64,000 nt of DNA from Strigamia acuminata (GCA_949358305.1 OX442315.1:30406427-30470426); one strand, 5' to 3'; numbered from the stretch's first letter, positions 49,320 through 60,799 are shown. Numbers and translations: made by a program. The notes: generated by a model from the sequence alone, not told the origin.

Positions 49320-49450
49320 CGCCATCTGGTGATTTGTATTGTTACTAGGAAGAAACTTGCAGATTTATGCTGCCATCTGAAGAGTTTTATCTGCATTAAA
49401 GTCGAGGTTAAAACCAATGTTTATCTTGCTGTGCAATGCCATCTATTGTG
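49320..49450 (-). promoter_or_regulatory. three CTCF-like motifs in one orientation
   Basis: GCCATCTGGTG, GCCATCTGAAG and GCCATCTATTG, about 50-70 bp apart. Read on minus they are CACCAGATGGC, CTTCAGATGGC and CAATAGATGGC, matching the CCASYAGRKGGC core at 9-11 of 12 positions. Possibly an insulator; motif evidence only. Confidence 0.3.
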
Positions 49451-50746
49451 ATTTTGTCAAGAGTTTTTTTTTTAAATAAAAATTATCATTTTATTAAAAA
49501 AAATTGTTTTGGTTATTTTTTTGTGTTTTAACTCATCGAGTTTTTACTTCCGTCCAAACTAGTATTCTCGTGGAATGAGAAAGGCGATCAAGTGTTTTAG
49601 TGTTTAATTTATTATTCAGACCTTGGGAAATGATTCGTGGAAAAGTAGCATTAATTAAAAAAAATTAAGATATTTTATTTCATAAGCAGCTCTTTAACAT
49701 TTCCGAATTGGTTCAAAGGTTATTTCATCGTAATGTTAACACGAAGTATTATTTATTTTTATAATGATATGCATTTTCAAACTGACCTTGCAATGTAAAC
49801 TTCCTTAAATGGAATGTTTGATTTGACATTAATTACTAAGAAGAAAATTTTATGTAACTTGACAATAGTTTTGAAAAAAATCCTCTTTTCTCTAATATAA
49901 TGTGTTATAATTTACTCGGGTTACGTCATATACGGATGCAACCCATCTATCGAAGGCCGTAGAAAGGAAAAGCTTTATTTGGCTCTACTAACAGTGCAAA
50001 AAGAGACGTAACAAAGGTATTGTTACCTTTCCTCACGGGTGACTGCACTTTTTGTGTGCTTTATTATATAAAACATTTCGAGGGAAGTTCCAATTGATGG
50101 GAAAAATTCCTATTTCTGTTTTTTTTTTCAATTTTTATTTAACTTCTAACGGCTAATCTAACAAATAAACAGGAAAAAAATTGGCTAACTGGATCTGGCA
50201 TTACGAGATAGCTGAACTAAGTTTTTAATTTGGTCACTCAGGAAATTGTAATTATGACTAATATGGTCCAATTAACTTATTATTGTTTTACCTTTTTTTT
50301 TAGAAAGTGTTTATTTTTTTATCGTTTTATTTAACGGATTAATAGTCGTACATAGCAAAATGAGCAAAATGAGTCTACAAAATAAGTAATGAAAGTATAG
50401 TAGGTCTAAAAGCCTCGATTTGGAATGTTTACAATATTTAATTTATTTTATTTTATATCGGGTTTATTGTTACTAGTACTGTATTATAATTTGTACACAT
50501 CTATTGGCTCTTGGACCCCATTATTAATCCAGCTGTTAAATTTCTGACAGGAAAAAGCAAAAGATAAAAAAATTCCCTGAATAACTACAAAAATACTTGA
50601 TTGTTCGTAAGATGTTACGACGTATAATCACTTTAGCCTTGTCCATAGAATGTGTTTAAAGTTCTCTCCGTAATTTACTTTGGAGAAATTCAAGAAATCT
50701 CACGCGGATGGTGATAAATACAGAAATTAAATTTTAAAAAATAACA

Positions 50747-50752
50747 TTTTTT

Positions 50753-50782
<30 letters not shown>
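50747..50782 (+). repeat. T22 followed by (AT)n
   Basis: Homopolymer followed by a dinucleotide run; length may be uncertain. Confidence 0.9.
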
Positions 50783-50784
<2 letters not shown>

Positions 50785-51533
50785 TGTAAGTCTTTACAAG
50801 ATAATCAAATGCAGTTGTACACATTTCATAAAATTTCCCAGCATGTAAAAAAAACAATCCACCAAAAAAAAATTTTTTTTTCAACATTATTTCAGGAAAA
50901 ACTATTTCTAACTTTTTTTGTAAAACTTTTTCACAGTTCATAGTCCAGTGATCCCATAAAAAAACCAAAACAAACGATATCTAATCAAGCTAACACCTCC
51001 ACTTAATTGTATAACATTACATAAATATATACATTCACTAATTTCCTAACAGAAAAATGATACTAAAAGTATTATTTCCATATTAAAAATGGTAAATGAC
51101 CTATAAAATTAAGTTTAAAAATTAATACTTGAATTTCAAAACTTTGTTAACATATTTTCTTTAATTTATGATTACTATTATTATACTTGTCTCATTTTAT
51201 ATTGTGGAAACCTGGCAACTAGTTCAAAACAAAGTAATGCAAATTCTTCACAGTCAACTTTAAAACATCAAAATCAACGCAACAACACTTGTCACAACAT
51301 CTAATCTCAAACAGATACTTGAAAAAGTTTCTAGAAAAATAAAAAATCTGATCTCGTTTTCTCAAAACAAGATGGCGGCTGATTCCAAATCGCAATCAAA
51401 GAATTTCTACAACTCCTTTCCTTTTCCTTTCCGTATTTTAATTCGTTTACTTGTCTCTTCGTTCGAGTGTGTCTGCCGAATGCCATGGAAGTGGAGGTGG
51501 AGGTGCCGAAGGTTCAACCGCCCTTGGTAATTG

Positions 51534-52625
51534 TCAGGGGGCGTTACTTTCATTAGTCTCTATTTTCTTTGCCAATTCTGCAACTACCTCGCGAAAGATA
51601 ATCGGATCTACGTTTTGGCCCACCAGGCAAAAGAGAAACCAATCTCCCACGTTTGTTTTTCGCAAAATGGCATCCATGTACTCCCTGGACGCCATGCGAC
51701 ACTTGGCGTGAAGCAGACGCGGTCGTATGCGCGGCAGAGCCAGAATGGCGAGTCTATACACGACAACCAAAGCCGTAAGAATTGTCAGAACGATGAACCA
51801 AAACCAAAGGAAAATGAAGATCTTCTCGTTGACGATATTGAGCGGTAGAACACACAGCGCGTCATGTCTCTGCAAAGTCCCACTGGGACCTATTTTGTGG
51901 AAACTGCATTTGGTCATGCGCGGAAAGACGTAGATCATCGGATCCGTCCGATTGAACTGATCTTGCTCGGAAAACTCGATCACTTTAAGGCCGTACGTGA
52001 AAAATTCGTGTCCTAAAAACTTGTCCAAAAGATACATTTGCGCCACGATATTAACCAGACATAGAACCTCGCACAAGAAATAGCGCAAAGCGTAAAAGTT
52101 ATGCGATCGTACGTGCATGGTCAAATAATCGATGAGAACCTTTTTGGGCTTTCGGCGCTCCTCTTCGCTCGTCACGGCGAGGTGAAGTCCCTCGGTGAGA
52201 TTCTTGATCAATCCCCCTTCCCATACCTTCCACAAGTATCTAGGAACATAGAAAAGTATGGCTTGGAAGAAGAGGACGAAACAAACCCATTGGTAGTACG
52301 AGTAATAGATCTTCTCCTTTTGATTGTAGCGCGACGAACCGATGCCGGGATACGGAACGGTGTCCCAGCCCACGCGCTGGTGGAAGGCCGACGGCAGCGA
52401 GAACGTGGCGTGGATCCAACAGTAGGTGTTGATGTAGGGAATTGCATCTTTGTCACTCAAAACACAGTCGATGGGTTGTCCTACGTATTGTCGTGCGGTG
52501 ATGATGAGGCTGAACGCGACGAGGATGATTGTCGTAAACATGTAGTGAAGTTTGAAAACGGCATTGTCGGTGATTATTTCTTTCCTCTTGAAGATGATTT
52601 TGAGTCCGCCGAATATGTCCAACAT
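51534..52625 (-). CDS. innexin, Inx1/ogre-like, intronless coding region
   Basis: Gap-junction subunit, 363 aa, from ATG (MLDIFGGLKI). Four membrane segments (about 29-43, 113-130, 183-201, 268-292). Cysteine pairs C54/C69 and C240/C258 are at exactly the positions of the 46.9-kb gene, and YYQWV is at 110-114. TDNAVFKLH, SLIITARQYVGQPI and RIRPRLLHA agree closely with Drosophila Ogre as I recall it, so this is the best ogre candidate in the cluster. Ends NESNAP with no long tail. The 46.9-kb gene follows on the same strand, 3.6 kb away, and is probably its duplicate. Plus-strand open frames over it are shadows. Confidence 0.95.
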   Translation of the reverse strand: MLDIFGGLKIIFKRKEIITDNAVFKLHYMFTTIILVAFSLIITARQYVGQPIDCVLSDKDAIPYINTYCWIHATFSLPSAFHQRVGWDTVPYPGIGSSRYNQKEKIYYSYYQWVCFVLFFQAILFYVPRYLWKVWEGGLIKNLTEGLHLAVTSEEERRKPKKVLIDYLTMHVRSHNFYALRYFLCEVLCLVNIVAQMYLLDKFLGHEFFTYGLKVIEFSEQDQFNRTDPMIYVFPRMTKCSFHKIGPSGTLQRHDALCVLPLNIVNEKIFIFLWFWFIVLTILTALVVVYRLAILALPRIRPRLLHAKCRMASREYMDAILRKTNVGDWFLFCLVGQNVDPIIFREVVAELAKKIETNESNAP

Positions 52626-52919
52626 TTTTGCGGTGTTGAATTTGGAAGTTGAATGGTTTTTGTGGAGGAGAGGCGCCCGAGCGCCACTTGTTGATTAAGG
52701 CACTCTTTGTGCTGCGAAGGCAGAGGCAAAATGGCTGATGCTCACCGCTTGGAGGTTGCACGGCGTCCCATATGTGCCCTTGGGCTGAGAAAGAGCTAAA
52801 TGGGCGGAGTTTGTGAGTTGAGTGGCAAGTGGAGTTGTTGTAGTGAGGTTTGAGTCCTTTTCGAGACAATGACCTGTTCTGAAGAGATGTTGTGGGGAGA
52901 AGTAAAGGTGACATTTAAT

Positions 52920-55900
52920 AAGTATTCTTAAATTTTTGTTATAAAAAGTTTATTACCGGTATTTTGTTTATTATTTTTTGTTTTGCGGTTTTTTAATGCG
53001 GAAATCAAAAGTTAGAAATCGGATTTAAGCAATCGAAATGCAATAATTAAGAGTTTTGAATTAATTATACATTGATGCCGAGGTGTGTCTGATTCGTTAG
53101 GCAGGTTAAAAGTGTGACGAATGATTTAAAAAAGTATAAATTATAAATTAAATTTGTTGCAATAATTTTTTTTTTTGCTTTTGATTAAGTGCAAGTTTAT
53201 TCAAGTTGCTTAATCGGTAATAGTTAATGCTAATTTTTATATCCAAGTTGCTTACAACACCTTGTGTTAGTTATTACTTGACATTCTGCATTAATTTCTT
53301 AAAATGTGTCACTTTTTATCGTTTAATTGATTATTAATTTCCAGCTCTCATTACATATTATTAAACTATTGGGGCGTATGGAAATTTAAAACTTTTCTGA
53401 CTATCACTATAAAAACACAGAGTAATGTAAACTAGTTTCCAAATGTGCAGTTTCCTGTAAAAATATATGCATTTAAGCAGATAAAAAGTGTCATTCAGTT
53501 CTGTAAAATATTATTTATTTTATCTTTTCAATCACCCATTGTTCTTCTTGCTTCATCTCATTTCAAATGAGGTCTGTGCGGATTTTGATTTTTAAGTTTT
53601 ATAAAGACCTTAAACTGACCTTAAGAGGTAGGGGGGAAGTCGGGGTATGTAAGTAGGAAACACTGATTGGACACAAATCCAATGTAGCGATGGAAATTAA
53701 CAAATAAAATTTTTTTTTTTATTGTAGGTAATAAAATATCCACCTGTTTCGACAGGAAACAATGTCCTATTGAATCGAGCTTGTTTTCATAGCGAAATTA
53801 GCGCAACTTTTTCTTGTTTTATTATTTTCATTCGAGGGGGAAGTTCTTAAAGGAAGTTCTTGTTTTTCATTCCCCCCCCCCATTTCCCTCCCCTTTTCCC
53901 TTTTCCACTTTTACAGCTGTTGGTGTTTTTGTCTGCCCCCTTCATTCTTAAAACGTACCGGAAGTTGGTTGTAGGCTCTCCTTTTCCTCTTTGTTAGGGG
54001 TACGGGGTTTGTGATTTTGGTGTCTTTGTGTGTGCCAACTTATATTTGAGACAATCATTGGTACAAGGGGAGGAGTGTTGTCTGGTTGGAACTGGTTTGA
54101 GTTTGAGATGTTGTAAAAAAAATTAATTTCACATTCGGTTCGGAGGGCGCGGGAGGGGTCTCGGTGTGGGAGGTTAAAGCCTAGTGCGCCATCAAGTGTA
54201 GTGGCGAGGGTGTAGTCGTTGGTGGAAGGACGGAAAGTTGAGGAATTTTAGCTTGAGGGAGTGGGCGGACATTTTCTAGGGGTGGCAAAGACTGAAAGAA
54301 TGGGAATGAGGTTGTGGGTAGAAGAAAAAAAAAATTTAAAATTCATTCTTTTGAACTGATGAAAAATTATTGCAACAAAATTATGTACTTGAACTAAAAC
54401 ATTTTTATTTTTTTTAATTTTTATTTTTTTAATTTTTAGTCGTCGTGTTACATTTTATCAAATCCAAATGTAAACTTTAGACTTGACTAATGAGTGACAT
54501 GTATCACAACATTACTGATATCCTTTAATGTTGACATCGCGAGATAATAAAGCGATTAGACGAATACAAAGGATAGGAAAATAAATATAAATATTTGTCC
54601 GATGAGGTATAAGTTTCTAATCCTTTCCTGGAATTCCTTGCCTTTCTTGAGGAATTCTAATCACTCATGTGTAATATTATCAATGAAGTTGACTCAGTTT
54701 GTTGGGTTTTTCGGTCGAACCCTTTCTCGGATTTCGATGTGGGAAATTCTCACCGCTTATGTCATTCGCTTATGTCATATTTTTGTCAACTATAGGAAAT
54801 TGTCATCAGTAAGTATTATGGTTTTAATAGTACTATACTTTTACATTTTCCCATGCGACCTTGACTCGAGCTAATACATGGGAAGTTGGATGATCAAGTG
54901 ATAATACTCGGTTGCGTCATTCCCCTTTATTCCGACTACTAAATTGCATCAGTCTATTTTATTTCATTCACTAAGTTGCATCAGTTATTTTAAACAGAAG
55001 GAAGTAATTATCAAACCAATGCTATTTTTTTTATCAGTAACTATGATGCCGCACAATGACTGGCGTATCTAAATGAAAATAAACATGTCATTTTCTGCAG
55101 AAATGTCTTTTATTTGTAATTCCAAGCACACAAGCTCACTTGATGATAAAAAAGAGACGGAAAAACATATTGACGGTATTGACAAACCGTAAAAGTTCTT
55201 TTTCATTGCAGTACAGCATATTAACATCGTTCGACACATTTTAGGGTTACATTTAAAGGTCATGCATTCAGAGATGACAAAGACAAATTTATAGTCGTGA
55301 CCAAATGACGTACGAGCATGGCGTCCTTCAATCTCCTTCACTTTACCATTAACATGGAATGGTCAAGGAAAACATCTCGAACTAAACTACAGCTCAAAGC
55401 TATTAAAATGTAAACTATTTTTTTTTATTAGTTTATAATTTTATTTTAATTATTTTGTTTTTTTTATCGTTTTCTTTTGCATTATGGGGACAATTTATTT
55501 TAAAGGGCTCATGTCTTCCCCTCAGAGGGACCTTGAAATTTGAAGAATGGGACCTCACCTTAAGGATGAGGGGTGATGTTAAATGCGTTGTGAGTTAGTT
55601 GGGGGATTATTTCACTCCCTTTGCCACTTCCCCCTTTACTCTTGTCGTCTTCTCCGGTGTTTACTGTCATGCAACAAAAATGAGGGATAGTGGCGCGGCT
55701 CCTGCATGTTGTCTTGGATCCACTTTTTACGATCGGGATGGACTTTGAGGGTGGATTGTGCAACGAGGGGAATAAAGGTGAGCACGTTCCTCCCTTGAGG
55801 CAATGTTAAAGCGATGGATAAGGATACACATAAGGACTTTTAGAGGTCAGCGCATAAAATAATCATTTTGAGACAAGTTTGAAATCTGGAAACATATTTT
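52920..55900. other. intergenic stretch, no gene supported
   Basis: AT-rich with a C-run and pyrimidine tract near 53870-53910 and a G-rich block at 53990-54300. Short open frames (54602-54874 plus, 55069-55341 and 55560-55763 minus) lack any family signature. Confidence 0.4.
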
Positions 55901-56073
55901 GTTCTCAATAAAAAAAATTTAAATGAAATATATTTTTATTTTTATTTAAAAAATATATAGTAGCCTCTTGTTATTTAAGTATACAAAGCTTTGCAACATG
56001 CAGTACTCACATGTCAAGTTCTTATCAATTAGGTCATTTGTGATATTGATAAATCTAATGTGCACAAACTAGA

Positions 56074-57152
56074 TCAGGCCGGACGTAACGTGGATTGTGT
56101 TGGTTTAGGTTTGGAATTAGATAAACTCCGTATTCTCGGACCATCTTCTCCAAGCTTTTCGCTGATAGTCGAATCTTTACGCAAAGGCTGTTTCTCCTCG
56201 TCATGTTTTAACAGAATAATTTTTTTATGCACCAATACATCATAAACTGTGTCGATAAACAGTGAGAAATGTTCCCCGTCAATATTTTGCGACAGTCTTC
56301 TCAGGATTAACCAATCACCTATGTTGCTGACGTAATAAATCTGAGCCAATTTCGTCAAATCCGCTGCATGTGTGTAAAATCGTATAGCTATGACTGTTCT
56401 GAAGTGTGAATGCAGTAAAATAGGTATTCGGTAGAGAATGACTAAAGAAGATAAACAGAGTAAAAAGAGCATCCAGAACCACACGATCACGTATATTTTC
56501 TCGTTGGCAATGTTGAGCGGCATCACACACAGGGCATCGTGGATCTGTAGGTGTCCAGACGGACCGTAGTTACGGAATATGCATTTGGTCAGTCTGGGGA
56601 ATACCAGGATCATGGGGTCGTGGCGATCCTCCTGGTCCATCTCCAAGAATTTAATTACGTTGTAGCCATATTTGAGAAACTCATTGCCAAGAAATAAATC
56701 TATTAACCACATCTGGAGAATTGTGAAGAAAAAATTAAGCAATTCGCAACCGAAATATGTGAGTGAATAGAAAACATGGTCGCCTCGTTTCTTTATGAAA
56801 TAGTCTGCGAGAGAATCTACTTTGATGTCCCATTTGTTTCGTTTCGCTTTGTCGTTGTCCTTGTCGTCCTCGGGTGGGTGAAAGCAGAATTGAAGGTCCT
56901 GCTTGAGGGTGTACATTTTGTTGGCTTCTGCCATTTTCCACAGAAAGTGTGGAAGGTAGAAAAGTAGTGCTTGCGCAAATAGGGTTAATCCTACCCATTG
57001 GTAATATTTGTGGTAGATTTTTTCGTCTTTTTGAGTCGAAGGTCTCACTCCAGGTGCTAAAATTTCATCTTGCTCGTTTTTGGTGTCAACTGTGAATGTT
57101 GATTGGATCCAACAAAATGTGTTGAGCGCTTCCCTCGGAATGATGTCTTTGG
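56074..57152 (-). CDS. innexin, Inx7-like, exon 2
   Basis: Second exon of a two-exon innexin of 420 aa. The acceptor GAAATTTTAG is followed by two bases completing an Ala codon, then KDIIPREALNTFCWIQ. It holds loop-1 Cys75, YYQWV (111-115), membrane segments at about 113-130, 193-212 and 281-303, loop-2 C252/C270 and a GDWLILRRLSQN motif. A charged tail of about 50 residues ends in TLRPA. HDALCVMPLNIANEKIY and the extended tail resemble Drosophila Inx7 as I recall it. The cytoplasmic loop carries a long charged insert (PPEDDKDNDKAKRNK). The frame stays open far upstream of the GTG at 57048, and splicing is required to reach the start. Confidence 0.92.
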
Positions 57153-57998
57153 CTAAAATTTCAAAATAAAAGCGCTCAATTATACTTTTTTATGATTTGT
57201 TGATTAGAATTGGGTGGGATCTGTTTAAATTTAAACTGTTTTTCAATATTTTCTGCGTGTTTAGAATGTGCTTAGTGAATAGTTATCTTTGATGTTGTCT
57301 GGCCGTGGTCTGGCCTCAAAATGAAGCATGGAATGGGACAAGATCCAAGTTAAGTGACTAGTAATCTCCCGAATCTTAGCTGATTATTGACATACGGTAA
57401 TCTAGTCATTTTGCATAGTCATAAAAATTTTATTTTTGGCTCTGATAAACTTTAATTAAATGATCAATCATCGATTGCAGTATCATGAGAACACAACACA
57501 AGTGGTATTCAAAATCCAGCAAGATTATTTTGTGATATAAAACAGATAAAGCAATTTATCTGTTCCTATTGCTGCAAGAGTGCAATTGTGCAATTGCCGC
57601 AGTTGTTGGAATTTATGCAGTTGTTGTAATTGCTGCAGTAGCTGAAATTGCTGCAACAGCAACAGATCAATGCTCAAAAAACATTAATCTAAAGCATATG
57701 TTCACTAACAAATTTGATCAAATTTTACTCGCGGGTGAATGGTTTTTAAGCGAACTAATGACGTTAATAATTTAACGTGTTTGAAAGGTTAACCGAATTA
57801 GAGCATGTTGCCTGTTCTGAGGGAAACGTTTTTTTTTTTTTCTGAGATGAGAGAAAATTTTAAAAGTGAAAAATAAATTTATGAATCTAAGTCAGTGAAC
57901 TGTTTTATCTCCCATTATAAAAAAGCATAAGTAATGTTTACAGCACCTATTTAATGTCAAAGATGGAAAACAGTAATATTGCATTTCTATTCACTTAC
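57153..57998 (-). other. intron of the Inx7-like gene
   Basis: 846 bp, GT-AG. Contains a low-complexity GCAGTTGTTG/GCTGCA block (57565-57670) that makes a spurious Ala/Val-rich plus-strand frame. Confidence 0.85.
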
Positions 57999-58182
57999 CT
58001 CCAGTGTAACACGAAATTTCTTCACCAAACACTTGCCTGGTTGAAACAATAAAACAGCATACAACTAAAATCAAGCATGTTATTCTGTAATGCAGCTTGA
58101 ATATTGTGTTGTCAATTACAGTTGAATTAATTTCAAGCAACTTTTTCAATGACACAATTGATGCACCCAAAGAACCGTACAT
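57999..58182 (-). CDS. innexin, Inx7-like, exon 1
   Basis: ATG then 61 codons and one base, to the strong donor TGGAG|GTAAGT. Begins MYGSLGASIVSLKKLLEINS. It contains IDNTIFKLHYRIT before membrane segment 1 (about 33-48) and loop-1 Cys58 (GEEISCYT). The intron falls between the two cysteines of extracellular loop 1. The start lies 192 bp from the stop of the next innexin upstream on the same strand. Confidence 0.92.
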
Positions 58183-58275
58183 TGTTAGGCCCTCATTTAA
58201 TCGCTACTGAACTAAAAATACACGATTATAGAAATTACTTGTTTTAGAATTTATAAAAAAAAATACATTATCTGC

Positions 58276-58283
58276 TTTTTATA
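58276..58283 (-). promoter_or_regulatory. TATA-like box of the Inx7-like gene
   Basis: TATAAAAA on the minus strand, about 95 bp upstream of the ATG at 58182. It lies within the 192-bp gap between two innexin genes, which leaves this gap as the only local promoter space. Confidence 0.35.
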
Positions 58284-58374
58284 ATCGAAATTATCACAAT
58301 TTTAACCAATCATTTTCAATCACAGGATTTTCCATTGTGATACAATTTTTTTTTCTCATGATTTCTTTTGATTT

Positions 58375-59334
58375 CTAAAAATGTGTTGTTTGTTTAGTTG
58401 TACTGGCTTTTGGCTCACTTAAGGCAGAAGCCGAAAGTGACTTTCGGTTATCCTGTCTATAGTCCATATACTCAAAAGTTGTATCTTCGATTTTTCTTTT
58501 CGGCGGTTGGCTCATCTTGGAATTTTCCTCCGCTCTTAATTTCTCATGTAACAAATGCGTTAACTGCCGGAAATGAACCGCATCCAAATTCTTGCCGATG
58601 AAATACCACAAAAACCACGCTCCCAACGGCAACTTATGAACCAAATCGTAACAAATCGTGGAACTCGTAAACCTGTACTTGGCACACATGATGCACACGC
58701 GGAGCCGCGGTGATGCCAACATGGCAATACGATAGAAAAACAAGAGAGATGTCAAAACTGACAAAACAATAAACCAAAACCAAAGGAAAACGTACAGCTT
58801 TTCATTAAATACGTTCTGGGGCAGAAGACACAAGTGGTCGTAATTCTCGATATTGGCCCCGAATCCTATTTTTTTGAAAATGCATTTGGTCATCTTCGGA
58901 AATACAAACGTCATTGGATCGGAACGATGCTCCGGTGGCATTTGCAAAACGTTGATGACGTTGACTCCGTACGAGGTAAACTCACCGCCTAAAAATCGAT
59001 CTATCAAGTAGATTTGTCCGATCACATTGATTAAATTGAGCGCTTCGAGTACGGCGTAAGTTCCGGCGTAAATGTTGTAGGATTTCCGACTGGCTATGAG
59101 GTACGTGCTCAGCATCTCGTATTGAGTTTCTGCGGTTTCTGGGTCCAAAATGGATGATTGTAGATCAAGGAGGAGTCCAGATAGACGTCCGTGTTCCATC
59201 ATTTTCCACAGCAGGTGCGGTGTGTAGAATGTAACGGCTTGTATGAAGAGCAAGATGGGCACCCATTGGTAATAGGAGTGATGAATTCGCGGTGCTCCAT
59301 TGTTGGAATTACCGATCCCCAGATAAAGGTCGTG
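58375..59334 (-). CDS. innexin, divergent member, exon 2
   Basis: Second exon (319 codons and stop) of a 405-aa innexin. The acceptor (CCCTTTTCTCTAG) starts in phase 0 at HDLYLGIGNSNNGAPRIHHS. It contains YYQWV (107-111), membrane segments at about 110-127, 178-197 and 266-288, and loop-2 C237/C255. Oddities: LPQNVFNEK where the others have LPLNIVNEK, and GAWFLWYFIGKN where the others have GDW. The tail of about 50 residues is Ser/Lys-rich (RKSLSASALSE...). The frame extends upstream of the GTG at 59262 to the splice site. Family certain; it could be a lineage-specific Inx7-type duplicate. Confidence 0.92.
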   Translation of the reverse strand, partial: HDLYLGIGNSNNGAPRIHHSYYQWVPILLFIQAVTFYTPHLLWKMMEHGRLSGLLLDLQSSILDPETAETQYEMLSTYLIASRKSYNIYAGTYAVLEALNLINVIGQIYLIDRFLGGEFTSYGVNVINVLQMPPEHRSDPMTFVFPKMTKCIFKKIGFGANIENYDHLCLLPQNVFNEKLYVFLWFWFIVLSVLTSLLFFYRIAMLASPRLRVCIMCAKYRFTSSTICYDLVHKLPLGAWFLWYFIGKNLDAVHFRQLTHLLHEKLRAEENSKMSQPPKRKIEDTTFEYMDYRQDNRKSLSASALSEPKASTTKQTTHF

Positions 59335-60505
59335 CTAGAGAAAAGGGAAAATTCAATAGGGGGTTTCATTAATTAAGCAATTTTGTAATTTTGCAACTTT
59401 AGCAATTTTGCACTTTTGGATTTGTCACATGATATCAGTTCCACCAATCATGTGCATAATTGCAAAAACACAAACAAAAAAAATACACAATTACAAAATC
59501 AAAGGTAGTTTTGCTATTTTGGCAAAATGGCAGCAGCCAAACTCAATCCAAGTGGCCATCACAAATTGTGATTAACAATTAGTTGCAAAAACAATCTCAT
59601 GATTTTGCAATTTTGCAATTATTTAAATAGTCACATGACTTCCTATCCACCATATTGGGTTTTAGTTATATCCAACCAATTTTAAAATGTGATGCAAAAT
59701 AACTAGTTCTATTTGTGTGATGAAACAAAGTTTTTTTTTAATAAGGTGCATTTTAATAAATATGTTTCACAGATTGCACCAGAGCCATTACTTGAGTTTC
59801 CTAGCTGTTATTCAGTCATGGATGCATCAGCATATTGATGATATACAAGGATACAAGTTGGCCACTTAGATAGAGCTTGGATGCCTCCATTTTGTTTTGA
59901 GTTTCACAAGCCTCAAAATCACTTCTTATCAAAATCACAAAAACTACCTTTCAGATGTTTTTGGGATTTTGTGTTTTCACACTCTTGTACTTTAGTGAAT
60001 GTGAATGTGATTGGTAGAACAGATGTCACATGACAATACTCAAAAATCACAAAGTTGTCCAGATCACAAAATTGCAAAATTGTCTGGGTTAATTCAATGT
60101 AATCCCATTTTTGGAGGCATCAAAAAATAATGATTTTGTGATTAATGCAAAATCACAAAATTGCAAAATCATTCATATAATGAAACCCCCTAATAACGAA
60201 TTGTGTTTTTCATCTTAAAATCCAAGGAACATAACGTTGAATTCAATGAATTATTTTTTAAAAACATTATCAGATCAATAACTTGTTGATATAAATGTTT
60301 ATAAATGTTTGATTTTATCTGTATTTTTAGAAATTATGTAATAATTATTGCACAACTGTTTACAACGATTTTAACGATTTAAACATTAAATGTTGAAGTT
60401 TTCTTTGTGAATAACAACAACAGTGTGATTATTTTCTGCACTTTTAAGTGTAGTGCAGCTAAGCCACTTGGGCAGCGATACTCGATTTCTTATATAGCTT
60501 TTTAC
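59335..60505 (-). other. intron of the divergent innexin gene
   Basis: 1171 bp, GT-AG, phase 0. Most of it is one transposon insertion (59359-60190). Confidence 0.85.
59359..60190. mobile_element. 832-bp non-autonomous DNA transposon flanked by TA
   Basis: Perfect terminal inverted repeats GGGGGTTTCATTA / TAATGAAACCCCC, flanked on both sides by TA (59357-59358 and 60191-60192). Subterminal regions are packed with ATTTTGCAA / TTGCAAAAT words in opposite orientations at the two ends, giving a long imperfect foldback. No transposase frame. The TA duplication suggests the Tc1/mariner group, but this terminal sequence is not one I can place. Confidence 0.75.
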
Positions 60506-60763
60506 CTTTTCTGAATATTCTTTTGGGATAGTGAATGTGGTGAGTGTCCAGCAAAATGCGTTGATCATCGCCTGAGAATAGGTTTCTGCATTTGGTGCAG
60601 TGCAATAGATGGGGTCGCTGAAATATTGTCTCGCAGTTACAGTAATACACAGAGCTAATAACACCAGGACGGTGAGGCGATAATGAAGACGAAAAATCGG
60701 ATTATCTGTGATAACTCCTTTGCTGTTGTATAGGCATTTCAGATTCGACAAAAGGCTGATCAT
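60506..60763 (-). CDS. innexin, divergent member, exon 1
   Basis: ATG, 86 codons, to the donor GAAAAG|GTAAAA in phase 0. Begins MISLLSNLKCLYNSKGVITD; NPIFRLHYRLT leads into membrane segment 1 (about 29-44). Loop-1 cysteines C54 and C71 are both in this exon, so the intron lies after the second cysteine, unlike in the Inx7-like neighbour. The open frame continues upstream to a TTG, but a pyrimidine-rich CTCCTTCAATAG just before the ATG looks like a 3' splice site of a leader exon. Confidence 0.9.
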
Positions 60764-60799
60764 GTTGTCTATTGAAGGAGAGTTGAAAATTGTGATTTC

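Larger units (their letters stand above)
48560..51440. other. intergenic stretch between two innexin genes
   Basis: No gene seen. It contains three CTCF-like words at 49.32-49.45 kb, a small dyad CAATGGTTG-CC-CAACCATTG at 48981-49000, and a T22(AT)n run at 50747-50782. Confidence 0.4.

Noticed and set aside
52101-52652. 183-residue plus-strand frame
   Set aside because: Antisense shadow of the Inx1-like gene at 51534-52625.
57569-57775. Ala/Val-rich 68-residue plus-strand frame
   Set aside because: Low-complexity GCAGTTGTTG repeat within the Inx7-like intron.
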